Positions 6,606-13,645 of a DNA stretch of 17,347 nt are shown here, piece by piece. Location of the stretch: the NCBI GenBank assembly GCA_022793355.1, contig JAAWCR010000004.1:1-17347 (forward strand). Reading direction: 5' to 3'. Each line of letters starts with the position of its first letter. Positions within the stretch are counted from its first letter, which is position 1. The stretch is from Lawsonibacter sp. GTDB lineage: Bacteria > Bacillota > Clostridia > Oscillospirales > Oscillospiraceae. The notes below the pieces were generated by a model. That model was not told where the DNA came from and did no database searches. It saw only the letters and a program-made list of their open reading frames with translations. Position numbers and translations under genes: made by a program.

Positions 6606-7553
6606 ATGACAGACATTACCGCAATCGGCGAGATTTTGATTGATCTGACCCAGACCGGCGTAAACGAAGCCGGGGTGCCTATTTTTGCCGCCAACCCCGG
6701 AGGCGCGCCCGCCAACGCGGCGGTGGCCGCCTCCCGCCTGGGCGCAGCGGCGGCCTTTATCGGCAAGGTAGGACAGGACGGCTTTGGCAGCTATCTGCGC
6801 CGGGTTCTGGAGGAAAACGGCGTGAACCACGCCGGCCTGCGCACCGGCAGCGACATGACCACCATGGCAATTGTCTCCGTGGATTCTTCCGGGGAGCGGG
6901 ATTTCCGTTTTGTCCGGGGGGCGGACTGCGCCCTGAGCCCTGAGGAGGTGGATCTGGAGGCGCTGCACCACACCAAGGTGCTCCATTTCGGCTCCGTCAG
7001 CCTGACGCAGGGCATCGCCCGCAGCGCCACCATCTTCGCGGCCCGCTCCGCCCATCAGGCGGGCACGCTGGTGAGCTACGACCCCAACTACCGGGCCTCC
7101 CTGTGGAACAACCGGGCGGAGGCCTCAGAGTGGATGCGCATTCCCCTGCCTCTGGTGGACATCATCAAGCTGTCCGACGAGGAGCTGCCCCTGCTCACCG
7201 GCTGCGACGACCCGGAGGAGGGCAGCCGCATTTTAGAGGAGCGGGGTATCTCCCTGGTGCTGGTCACCCTGGGGGGCAATGGCAGCTTCTGCCGCTGGAA
7301 GGGGGAGAGCTTCACCGTTCCCGGGGTTAGCGTGAATGTAGCGGACACCAACGGGGCGGGAGACACCTTTCTGGGGGCTGTCCTCAGCCGCCTTTGCAGA
7401 CGGGGGGACAAGCCGCTGGACAACCTCTCCCGGAATGAACTGGAGAACATTTTAACCTTTGCCAACCGGGCCGCGGCCCTCACCTGTTCCCGCAGCGGGG
7501 CCATTCCCGCCATGCCCACCCTGGCGGAGCTGGACGGAGGCAACTGGAAATGA
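6606..7553 (+). CDS. PfkB-family carbohydrate kinase, probably fructokinase (ScrK-like)
   Basis: A 315-residue ribokinase-fold sugar kinase expected to phosphorylate fructose with ATP in the cytoplasm. It has the N-terminal glycine-rich substrate signature GGAPANAAVAASRLG (32-46) and the C-terminal PfkB signature DTNGAGDTFLGAVL (247-260) with the catalytic base Asp253 and anion-hole GAGD. Length fits the family (about 300-320). The start has AAGGAGG (6592-6598) 7 nt upstream. Its stop overlaps the amylosucrase start (ATGA, 7550-7553), so the two are co-translated. Because the partner enzyme releases fructose from sucrose, fructokinase is the natural reading. Sequence alone does not exclude ketodeoxygluconate kinase or another PfkB member. 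Confidence 0.85.
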   Translation: MTDITAIGEILIDLTQTGVNEAGVPIFAANPGGAPANAAVAASRLGAAAAFIGKVGQDGFGSYLRRVLEENGVNHAGLRTGSDMTTMAIVSVDSSGERDFRFVRGADCALSPEEVDLEALHHTKVLHFGSVSLTQGIARSATIFAARSAHQAGTLVSYDPNYRASLWNNRAEASEWMRIPLPLVDIIKLSDEELPLLTGCDDPEEGSRILEERGISLVLVTLGGNGSFCRWKGESFTVPGVSVNVADTNGAGDTFLGAVLSRLCRRGDKPLDNLSRNELENILTFANRAAALTCSRSGAIPAMPTLAELDGGNWK

Positions 7554-9409
7554 AAACCAGAAAAACAGTATTTGACAATCGCCTGGAACAGCACTATAAT
7601 GAACTAAAGTGGCTCTACTGTGAGCTGTACCGGGACGAGGGAGCCTTTGACTATTTTGTTCAAATGCTCCGGCGCTGCTGGGCGGACCGGAAAAAGGCCC
7701 TCCGGAACCAGGATGCCCGACGGGAGGCCGACCCGGCCTGGTATCGCCGCCGGGATCTGCTTGGCATGATGCTCTACGTGGACGCCTTTGCCGGCAGCCT
7801 GGAGGGCGTGCGGGCAAAGCTGGATTATTTGCGGGAGTGCGGGGTAAACTACCTCCACCTCATGCCGCTGCTGGCCTCCCCCAAGGGCCGCAGCGACGGG
7901 GGCTACGCCGTCGCTGATTTCCGCCGCGTCCAGCCCGAGCTGGGGACTATGGAGGATCTGGAGCAACTGGCCGACGCCTGCCGCAAGGTCGGCGTGAGCC
8001 TGTGTCTGGACTTTGTCATGAACCACACCAGCGAGGACCACGAGTGGGCCCAAAAGGCCCGGGCCGGGGAACCGGGCTACCGGGACCGGTACTTCTTTTA
8101 TGACACCTGGGACATTCCTCGGGCGTTTGAAAGGACCGTCCCCCAGGTGTTTCCCACCACCGCCCCGGGCAGCTTCACCCAGCTGGAAAACGGGCAGATT
8201 GTTATGACCAGCTTCTACCCCTACCAGTGGGACTTGAACTACGCCAACCCCATGGTGTTTAACGACATGACGGAAAATCTGCTCTTCCTGGCCAACCGGG
8301 GCATCGACGTGATCCGCCTGGACGCCATTCCCTACATCTGGAAGGAGCTGGGCACCGATTGCCGCAATCTGCCCCAGGTGCATCAGCTGGCCCGGATGCT
8401 GCGCATGGCCTGCGAGGTGGTCTGCCCCGGCGTCCTGCTGTTGGGCGAGGTAGTGATGGAGCCGGCCAAGGTGGCCCCCTACTTCGGCACCCCGGAAAAG
8501 CCCGAGTGCCACATGCTCTATAATGTCACCACCATGGCCACCACCTGGCACACCCTGGCCACCGGAGACGTGTCCCTGCTCAAGCGGCAGATGGAGGCCG
8601 TGTGCGCCCTTCCCCGGGACTTTCTGTTTTTAAATTATCTGCGCTGTCACGACGACATCGGCTGGGGGCTGGACTACCCTTGGCTGCGTGAGCGCTTCGG
8701 CATCGACGAGGTGGCCCACAAGCGCTATCTCAACGACTGGTTCACCGGCAGATGGCCGGGCAGCGACGCCCGGGGCGAGCTGTACAACGACGACCCCCGG
8801 CTGGGGGACGCCCGGCTGTGCGGCACCACCGCCTCCCTGTGCGGCGTGGAGGCCGCCGACTATGAGGGCGACCCCTTCAAGCTGGAGCGGGCCGTGGCCT
8901 GTGATTTGACCCTTCACGCCTGGATGCTGTCTCAGAGCGGCATCCCGGTCATCTACAGTGGCGACGAGGTGGGCCAGCTCAACGACTACACTTACCACAG
9001 CGATTCCGACAAGCGGGAGGACAGCCGCTATCTCCACCGGGGACGCTTCCGGTGGGGGCTGGCGGAATACCGGGACAACCTGGATACCTACCAGGGCAAG
9101 CTGTTCCAGGGCCTGCGCCGGCTGGAGAAGCTGCGGGCCGAAGAGCCCTGCTTCGATGGAGACGCCGACGTATGGCCCGAGGACAGCGGCAGCGCCCAGG
9201 TGCTGGCCCTGTGCCGCCGGAAGGGCGGCCAGGAGCTGATCTGCCTGTTTAACTTCAGCAATCAGTTCGTCTACGCCGGCGTGGACCGGGACGGGAGCTA
9301 TACCGAGCTGATGTACGGCCACCGGCACGACAGCGTCCGCAGCGTCCAGCTGTGGCCCAACGGCTTTGCCTGGCTGCTGCGGGACGAGACGGCCCAGGAC
9401 GCCACCTGA
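7550..9409 (+). CDS. Amylosucrase-type glycoside hydrolase, GH13 subfamily 4 (amylosucrase or sucrose hydrolase)
   Basis: A 619-residue enzyme close to known amylosucrases in length (about 630-650). It should split sucrose and transfer the glucose to an alpha-1,4-glucan, releasing fructose; some relatives only hydrolyse sucrose. The GH13 conserved regions appear in order: DFVMNHTS (154-161), VIRLDAIPYIWK with nucleophile Asp258, LLLGEVVMEP with acid/base Glu300, and RCHDDIGW with stabiliser His367-Asp368. The wording RLDA..IWK and NLPQ.H is characteristic of amylosucrase rather than ordinary amylase or sucrose phosphorylase, as is YSGDEVGQLNDY (469-480) followed by EDSRYLHR. There is no signal peptide, so it acts in the cytoplasm. 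It has GGAGG at 7536-7540 and a 4-nt overlap with the kinase. Amylosucrase versus hydrolase is unresolved. Confidence 0.87.
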   Translation: MKTRKTVFDNRLEQHYNELKWLYCELYRDEGAFDYFVQMLRRCWADRKKALRNQDARREADPAWYRRRDLLGMMLYVDAFAGSLEGVRAKLDYLRECGVNYLHLMPLLASPKGRSDGGYAVADFRRVQPELGTMEDLEQLADACRKVGVSLCLDFVMNHTSEDHEWAQKARAGEPGYRDRYFFYDTWDIPRAFERTVPQVFPTTAPGSFTQLENGQIVMTSFYPYQWDLNYANPMVFNDMTENLLFLANRGIDVIRLDAIPYIWKELGTDCRNLPQVHQLARMLRMACEVVCPGVLLLGEVVMEPAKVAPYFGTPEKPECHMLYNVTTMATTWHTLATGDVSLLKRQMEAVCALPRDFLFLNYLRCHDDIGWGLDYPWLRERFGIDEVAHKRYLNDWFTGRWPGSDARGELYNDDPRLGDARLCGTTASLCGVEAADYEGDPFKLERAVACDLTLHAWMLSQSGIPVIYSGDEVGQLNDYTYHSDSDKREDSRYLHRGRFRWGLAEYRDNLDTYQGKLFQGLRRLEKLRAEEPCFDGDADVWPEDSGSAQVLALCRRKGGQELICLFNFSNQFVYAGVDRDGSYTELMYGHRHDSVRSVQLWPNGFAWLLRDETAQDAT

Positions 9410-9480
9410 CCCTATTCCCCCATATCCCCCCGCAGCCGGCGTGGGGATTCGGAAATAAATATTGAAAGGATGTTTTTCCC

Positions 9481-9744
9481 ATGAAACAGTTCACCTACAC
9501 CATCACCGACCCGGTCGGTGTTCACGCCCGTCCCGCCGGACTGCTGGCCAAGGCCGCCAAGGCGCTGGACAGCACCGTCACCGTAACCAAGGCTGACGGC
9601 AGCAAGTCCGCCGCCGCCACCAAGCTGATGGCCCTCATGGGGATGGGCATCAAGACCGGCGAGACCGTCACCATCACGGTGGAGGGCGGCAACGAGGAGG
9701 CCAACGCCGCCACCATGGAGCAGTTCTTCAAAGAGAACCTGTAA
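9481..9744 (+). CDS. ptsH: Phosphocarrier protein HPr
   Basis: An 87-residue HPr, the standard length. It accepts phosphate from Enzyme I on His15 in the GVHARPA motif (13-19) and passes it to sugar-specific EIIA domains. The usual Ser46 site (KSIMG in Bacillus subtilis) aligns by hand with TKLMALMG here, which puts Lys48 at the serine position with Thr47 beside it; see findings. The ribosome binding site is AAAGGA (9465-9470) with 10 nt spacing. It lies 71 nt after the amylosucrase stop, with no clear terminator between, so read-through from the sucrose operon is possible; I see no convincing separate promoter. ptsI follows after 15 nt. Confidence 0.95.
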   Translation: MKQFTYTITDPVGVHARPAGLLAKAAKALDSTVTVTKADGSKSAAATKLMALMGMGIKTGETVTITVEGGNEEANAATMEQFFKENL

Positions 9745-9759
9745 AAGGAGGGGGCGCCA

Positions 9760-11397
9760 ATGCAGGTAGCAACCGGTAAATCTATCCTCAACGGCATCGC
9801 CATCGGGCCTCTGCGCGTCTATAAAAAAGCGGCGGTCCAGACCAGCCAGGCCTCCAGCCTCACCCCTGAGGAGGAGTGGGCGCGCTTTGAGGCCGCCAGG
9901 GAAAAGGCCCAGGAGCAGCTGGCCGGACTGTATGAAAAGGCCCTGGACGAGGTGGGGGAGGACAACGCCGCCATCTTTGAGATTCACCAGATGATGCTGG
10001 ATGACGACGACTATCTGGAAGCCGTCAAAGGCATTCTGGACACCCAGGGGGCCACCGCCGAGTACGCCGCAGAGACCACCGGCGAAAACTTCTCCGCCGC
10101 CTTCGCCGCCATGGACGATGAGTATATGCGGGCCCGGGCCACCGACGTAAAGGACATCTCCCACCGGGTGGTGAATATCCTCACCGGCGCGGGCGATGCC
10201 GCCATGCAGGACGATCAGCCCGCCATTCTGGTGGCCGACGACCTCACCCCCAGCGAGACGGTGCAGCTGGACAAGAGCAAGCTGCTGGGCTTTATCACCC
10301 GCCATGGCTCCTCCAATAGCCACACCGCCATCCTGGCCCGCACCATGAACATCCCCGCCCTGATTGGCGTAGACTTTGACGACAGCTGGAACGGCCGGAC
10401 GGCCGTGCTGGACGGCTACAACCACTGCGTTTACATCGACCCCGCCCAGGAGCTGCTCACCGCCATGGAAGAGAAGCGCCGGAACGACCTGAAGCAGGAG
10501 GCTTTACTTCAAAATCTGAAGAAGAAGCCCAACGTCACCCTGGACGGCAAGGAGATCAAGGTGTATGCCAACATCGGCAACGCCGGAGACGTGGGCCTGG
10601 TGCTGCAAAACGACGCGCAGGGCATTGGCCTGTTCCGCAGCGAGTTCATCTACCTGGAATCCGAGGACTTTCCCAGCGAGGACCAGCAGTTCGCCATTTA
10701 CAAACGTGTAGTGGAAACTATGGCCGGCAAAAAGGTTATTATCCGCACCCTGGACATCGGAGCCGACAAGCAGGCCGCGTATTTCGGCCTGGACAAGGAG
10801 GAAAACCCCGCTCTGGGCTACCGGGCTATCCGCATCTGCCTGACCCGGAAGGAGATATTCAAAACCCAGCTTCGGGCCATTCTTCGGGCCAGCGCCTTCG
10901 GCACCGTGTCCATCATGTTCCCCATGATTATCTCCGTCCGGGAGGTGCGGGACGCCAAGGATCTGCTGGAGGAGTGCAAAGCCGAGCTGAAAGAGCGGGG
11001 AGTGGCCTTCGGAACGGTGGAGGTCGGCATCATGGTAGAAACCCCCGCCGCCGTCATGCTGGCCGACGAGCTGGCCGAGGAGGTGGAGTTTTTCTCCCTG
11101 GGCACCAACGACTTGAGCCAGTATACCCTGGCCATCGACCGGCAGAACCCCAAGCTGGATAACTTCTATGACTCCCACCACCCCGCCGTCCTGCGGATGA
11201 TCCGCCACACCATCGAGGCCGGACACCGGCATGGCTGTTGGGTTGGCATCTGCGGGGAGCTGGGCGCGGACCAGACCCTGACCGAAACCTTCCTGCGCAT
11301 GGGGATTGACGAGTTGTCTGTCTCCCCCTCGTCCATCCTTCCCCTGCGCAAGATTATCCGCGGCCTGGATTTGAGCAAACCTCCTGAAACGGTCTGA
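9760..11397 (+). CDS. ptsI: Phosphoenolpyruvate-protein phosphotransferase (PTS Enzyme I)
   Basis: A 545-residue cytoplasmic Enzyme I (family usually about 570) that autophosphorylates with PEP and phosphorylates HPr. The N-terminal domain contains the active His188 in RHGSSNSHTAILAR, where many family members have GGRTSHSA. The C-terminal PEP-binding barrel is complete: LFRSEFIYL (291-299), RTLDIGADK (329-337), EVGIMVETPAA (421-431), FFSLGTNDLSQYTLAIDR (444-461) and GICGELGAD with the catalytic Cys498. AAGGAGG (9745-9751) lies 8 nt before the ATG. Together with ptsH it forms the general PTS pair; no EII gene is in the window. A hairpin (11413-11442) follows the stop by 15 nt. Confidence 0.96.
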   Translation: MQVATGKSILNGIAIGPLRVYKKAAVQTSQASSLTPEEEWARFEAAREKAQEQLAGLYEKALDEVGEDNAAIFEIHQMMLDDDDYLEAVKGILDTQGATAEYAAETTGENFSAAFAAMDDEYMRARATDVKDISHRVVNILTGAGDAAMQDDQPAILVADDLTPSETVQLDKSKLLGFITRHGSSNSHTAILARTMNIPALIGVDFDDSWNGRTAVLDGYNHCVYIDPAQELLTAMEEKRRNDLKQEALLQNLKKKPNVTLDGKEIKVYANIGNAGDVGLVLQNDAQGIGLFRSEFIYLESEDFPSEDQQFAIYKRVVETMAGKKVIIRTLDIGADKQAAYFGLDKEENPALGYRAIRICLTRKEIFKTQLRAILRASAFGTVSIMFPMIISVREVRDAKDLLEECKAELKERGVAFGTVEVGIMVETPAAVMLADELAEEVEFFSLGTNDLSQYTLAIDRQNPKLDNFYDSHHPAVLRMIRHTIEAGHRHGCWVGICGELGADQTLTETFLRMGIDELSVSPSSILPLRKIIRGLDLSKPPETV

Positions 11398-11412
11398 TAT
11401 TCCATAAAAACG

Positions 11413-11442
11413 GGGTCCCGTGCCTGTTCCGGCGCGGGACCC
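11413..11442 (-). terminator. Hairpin repeat copy 1, terminator between ptsI and the lipoprotein gene
   Basis: The arms GGGTCCCGTGCC (11413-11424) and GGCGCGGGACCC (11431-11442) pair over 12 bp with one G-T wobble around loop TGTTCC. On the minus strand it is followed by CG and TTTTT (complement of 11406-11410), a normal terminator for the small lipoprotein gene ending at 11508. For ptsI on the plus strand the tail is poor in T. It matches the hairpin at 12115-12144 at 27 of 30 positions in the same orientation. Confidence 0.75.
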
Positions 11443-11507
11443 GCATACTATTCGTCAACAGACGAAAACACAGTTCCTTTCTCTGTATAACATGTGGGTA
11501 TATATAT

Positions 11508-11936
11508 TTATTGATTTGGTATGTTCCACCCGGGAAAAAGAGTATCAAATGAGGGCAGCTCTCCCCATTCACGATTCACATTATCAAACCAAACCATATA
11601 AATATCTTCGTCTTTGAGATACCACCCCTCTGCCAAATAAATAATATCGTTTCGTGCCGCTAAAATTGCTTCTCTCGTCTCAGGAGAAGCTGTTTCGATA
11701 TCGGTGCAAGCTAAAGAGGAAAGCGTTGAATCAATATTCAATTTCAGACAGAGCTCTTCAAATGTGGCTGGTAACGCAACTTCCGTATATCCACGTTCCT
11801 CATAATCTTGCCGAATGGAATTTATTGCTGTAGACATTCCTGGATCGGTTTGTATGGACTGGCTACTGGAAGTCTGTCCTGCGCAAGAACAAAGCAGTAT
11901 GGAAAAAAAGATCATAGCCGTAGCAAATTTTTTCAT
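11508..11936 (-). CDS. Small putative lipoprotein of unknown function in an AT-rich patch
   Basis: A 142-residue exported protein. The start at 11936 gives MKKFATAMIFFSILLCSC, a lipoprotein signal with lipobox LCSC (Cys18), and has AGGGG just upstream. A longer start at 11972 would place 12 extra residues before the signal and is unlikely. After the Cys comes a Ser/Gln-rich spacer (about 20-35), then a mixed domain with paired aromatic residues (EGWYLKDEDIYMVWFD, about 103-118) that suggests a small beta-fold. I recognise no family. GC is about 40% in two 60-nt stretches counted by hand, against about 70% in nearby ptsI, and codons end often in A or T, which suggests recent acquisition. It stands alone with its own promoter and terminator. 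Confidence 0.7.
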   Translation of the reverse strand: MKKFATAMIFFSILLCSCAGQTSSSQSIQTDPGMSTAINSIRQDYEERGYTEVALPATFEELCLKLNIDSTLSSLACTDIETASPETREAILAARNDIIYLAEGWYLKDEDIYMVWFDNVNREWGELPSFDTLFPGWNIPNQ

Positions 11937-12001
11937 GCAATCCCCTTTCAGTAACCGAAGTTGTAAAAACAAATACTACTAATTTAAATCCCTCTGTTTG
12001 T

Positions 12002-12029
12002 AGTATATCATAAAAATATTGTTTTTCAA
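12002..12029 (-). promoter_or_regulatory. Promoter of the small lipoprotein gene, with extended -10
   Basis: On the minus strand a -35 TTGAAA (complement of 12024-12029) precedes, with a 16-nt AT-rich spacer, a -10 TATACT (complement of 12002-12007) that carries the TGA extension typical of extended -10 promoters. The start would be near 11995, giving a leader of about 60 nt. TACTAC (11974-11979) and GTAGTA (12000-12005) form an inverted repeat over the start region. Confidence 0.6.
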
Positions 12030-12114
12030 TACAAATTTATGTTAATTTTGTCGGATATGCCACTATATCAAGTTATGCCAATGGGAGACCAACTGATTCA
12101 ACCCGCAAACCAGC

Positions 12115-12144
12115 GGGGCCCGCGCCTGTTCCGGCGCGGGCCCC
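12115..12144. terminator. Hairpin repeat copy 2, after the TfoX-domain gene
   Basis: GGGGCCCGCGCC (12115-12126), loop TGTTCC, and the exact complement (12133-12144) give a perfect 12-bp stem. It begins 11 nt after the stop of the minus-strand TfoX-domain gene. On the plus strand it is followed by CATTTTG; on the minus strand by GCTGGTTTGC, so the U-tract is weak in both directions. Loop and both arms nearly match copy 1 at 11413-11442. Confidence 0.65.
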
Positions 12145-12155
12145 CATTTTGTCCG

Positions 12156-12422
12156 CTATCCCTTCAGCGCGTCGCTGAAGGATTTCAAATCCCGTTTTAT
12201 ATCCTCCGGGAGGCGGTTGTATTCCATATCGCGAATCGCACCCTCCAGAACATACAGATGTACAAGACAGACGTTGGGATATAGGGTTTTCATCTGAAAA
12301 AACGCCTGTTTCGCCCCTGCCTCCCGCAGCTTTTCGGGTGAATCAATGCCAATGGAAGCAAGCTTGCGGGCCATTTCCCTCCCGATATTTTGCATGGCAG
12401 TCAGTTCCGGCACTGCGCTCAC
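12156..12422 (-). CDS. Stand-alone TfoX C-terminal-domain protein
   Basis: An 88-residue protein matching the TfoX/Sxy C-terminal (helix-hairpin-helix-like) domain over its whole length: LTAMQNIGREMARKLASIGI (7-26), then SPEKLREAGAKQAF (28-41) and VCLVHLYVLEGAIRDMEYNRLP (51-72). The N-terminal TfoX domain of Gamma-proteobacterial competence regulators is absent. The start is GTG at 12422, overlapping the pyrB stop as GTGA (12419-12422), so translation is coupled to pyrB. A GGGGAG lies just upstream inside pyrB. Stand-alone copies are common in Firmicutes and have no established function; a competence role should not be assumed. Confidence 0.75.
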   Translation of the reverse strand: MSAVPELTAMQNIGREMARKLASIGIDSPEKLREAGAKQAFFQMKTLYPNVCLVHLYVLEGAIRDMEYNRLPEDIKRDLKSFSDALKG

Positions 12423-13480
12423 CTCAGCTCCCCGTCACAGAAGGCGCAGCAGTCCTTCCCCCCCGCCTGCTTCACCAGGGGCGGGAGGTAATGCTCCGTC
12501 TGGGTAATGCACCGGGGATTGCGGCAGACGGGTTTTGTGCCGATTTCCACCGCCTCGGTGTAGTCCAGCCGGGGCTGGTTGGCCAGGTCGGCCAGCAGGG
12601 CCATCCGGGCGAACATGCCATACCGGGCCTGCTGGAAGTAGGCGGCCCGGGGGTCGTCGTCCACATCCACGGCGATCTCGTCCACCCGGGGCAGGGGGTG
12701 CATGACCAGCATCTTCTCCTTTGCCCGCTCCAGTTTCCGGCGGGTAAGGATATATACCCCCTTGTTCCGCTCGTACTCCAGGGGGTCCACAAACCGCTCC
12801 CGCTGAATGCGGGTCATGTAGAGCACATCCAGCTGGGGAATAACCGCCTCCAGACCGGTGACCTCGGTGAAGCGCATGTCGTTCTCCCGCATAAAGGCGC
12901 GCATATACTCGGGCACGGCCAACTCCCGGGGAGAGATGAGAAAAAACCGGATATTCTCAAACTTCGCCATTGCCTTGATGAGGGAATGGACAGTGCGGCC
13001 GTTTTTCAAGTCGCCGCACAGCCCTATGGACAGACCGTCCACCCTCCCCAGCAGCCGGGTGATGGTGGTCAGGTCGGCGGTGGTCTGGGTGGGATGCATG
13101 TGGCCGCCGTCCCCGGCGTTGACCATCGGCACATGGGAGTACAGGGACGCAGCCTTGGCCGCCCCTTCCCAGGGGGTGCGCATCACCACCACGTCGGCGT
13201 AGCCCGACACCATCTTAACGGTGTCCTTCAGGCTCTCCCCCTTGGCCGCCGAGGAGGAACTGGGGTCGGCGAAGCCGAACACCGTCCCCCCCAGCCGGAG
13301 CATGGCGGTCTGGAATGAGAAGTTGGTGCGGGTGGAGGGTTCGTAAAACAGGGAAGCCATCACCTTGCCACGGCAGATATCGAGAAAGCGCCCGGGTTCG
13401 TCCATAATCTGGCTGGCCCGGGCATACAGCTCGTCCCACTCTCCCCGGGTCAGATCGCCAAAGTCGATTAAATGCCGCAT
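12419..13480 (-). CDS. pyrB: Aspartate carbamoyltransferase catalytic chain with C-terminal PyrI-like zinc tail
   Basis: Catalyses carbamoyl phosphate + aspartate to carbamoyl-aspartate, the first committed step of pyrimidine synthesis. The 353-residue form starts at 13480 (MRHLIDFGDL) behind AGGGAG; a start at 13573 would add 31 Arg-rich residues with no family match. Visible motifs are FYEPSTRTNFSF (carbamoyl-phosphate loop, Ser49-Thr52), SSSSAAKGES with Lys80, HPTQ (129-132) and HPLPR (261-265). The usual catalytic chain is about 305-310 residues. Here about 40 more follow, with Cys319-x4-Cys324 and Cys345-x2-Cys348, the pattern of the PyrI zinc domain (CPNxxC...CxxC), including RCITQTE resembling NCISHAE. 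The nucleotide-binding domain of PyrI is absent. The gene overlaps the downstream TfoX-domain gene and diverges from miaB. Confidence 0.93.
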   Translation of the reverse strand: MRHLIDFGDLTRGEWDELYARASQIMDEPGRFLDICRGKVMASLFYEPSTRTNFSFQTAMLRLGGTVFGFADPSSSSAAKGESLKDTVKMVSGYADVVVMRTPWEGAAKAASLYSHVPMVNAGDGGHMHPTQTTADLTTITRLLGRVDGLSIGLCGDLKNGRTVHSLIKAMAKFENIRFFLISPRELAVPEYMRAFMRENDMRFTEVTGLEAVIPQLDVLYMTRIQRERFVDPLEYERNKGVYILTRRKLERAKEKMLVMHPLPRVDEIAVDVDDDPRAAYFQQARYGMFARMALLADLANQPRLDYTEAVEIGTKPVCRNPRCITQTEHYLPPLVKQAGGKDCCAFCDGELR

Positions 13481-13511
13481 CTCTATCTCCCTCTCGCTTT
13501 TTCTTCCCGTT

Positions 13512-13540
13512 ATCCTACCACAAAGCGGCTCGTTCCGCAA
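13512..13540 (-). promoter_or_regulatory. Probable pyrB promoter, minus strand
   Basis: On the minus strand TTGCGG (complement of 13535-13540), a 17-nt spacer and TAGGAT (complement of 13512-13517) give a reasonable sigma-A type promoter about 30 nt before the chosen start. The leader would be too short for a PyrR attenuator, and I see none. Confidence 0.45.
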
Positions 13541-13582
13541 GGGCCGGCGGCAGGATTCTTTTCCCCGAAGCATGAAAATCTC

Positions 13583-13611
13583 TTGTATTCCATCGAAAAA
13601 AATAGTATAAT
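13583..13611 (+). promoter_or_regulatory. Promoter of miaB (and probably mutS)
   Basis: A -35 TTGTAT (13583-13588), a 17-nt spacer and a consensus -10 TATAAT (13606-13611). Transcription would begin near 13618, about 28 nt before the miaB ATG, with GGAGG at 13636-13640. Confidence 0.7.
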
Positions 13612-13645
13612 GTATCGGTTAAAATAGCGCTCTTTGGAGGTTTTT

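Larger units (their letters stand above)
11413..12144. repeat. Pair of 30-nt hairpin direct repeats flanking the AT-rich patch
   Basis: The two 30-nt units 11413-11442 and 12115-12144 are direct repeats, identical at 27 of 30 positions including the whole TGTTCC loop; two differences are in the left arm and one in the right. They bracket about 670 nt of AT-rich DNA holding only the small lipoprotein gene. There are no transposase, terminal inverted repeats or target duplications that would make this a known element. 12030-12114 shows no gene. Confidence 0.55.

Noticed and set aside
9410..9480. Weak inverted repeat TCCCC...GGGGA between the amylosucrase gene and ptsH as a terminator
   Set aside because: The stem is only about 5 bp and no T-tract follows, so it is not good evidence of termination.
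11413..12144. Insertion sequence or integron-like element around the small lipoprotein gene
   Set aside because: No transposase or integrase, terminal inverted repeats or target duplication; only the hairpin repeats and base composition are seen.
12338..13318. 326-residue plus-strand frame opposite pyrB
   Set aside because: It mirrors pyrB, is His/Gly/Pro-rich and matches no family; pyrB carries all catalytic motifs.
13481..13573. N-terminal extension of PyrB
   Set aside because: 31 Arg/Glu-rich residues without family match, covering the probable promoter; the shorter start has AGGGAG at proper distance.
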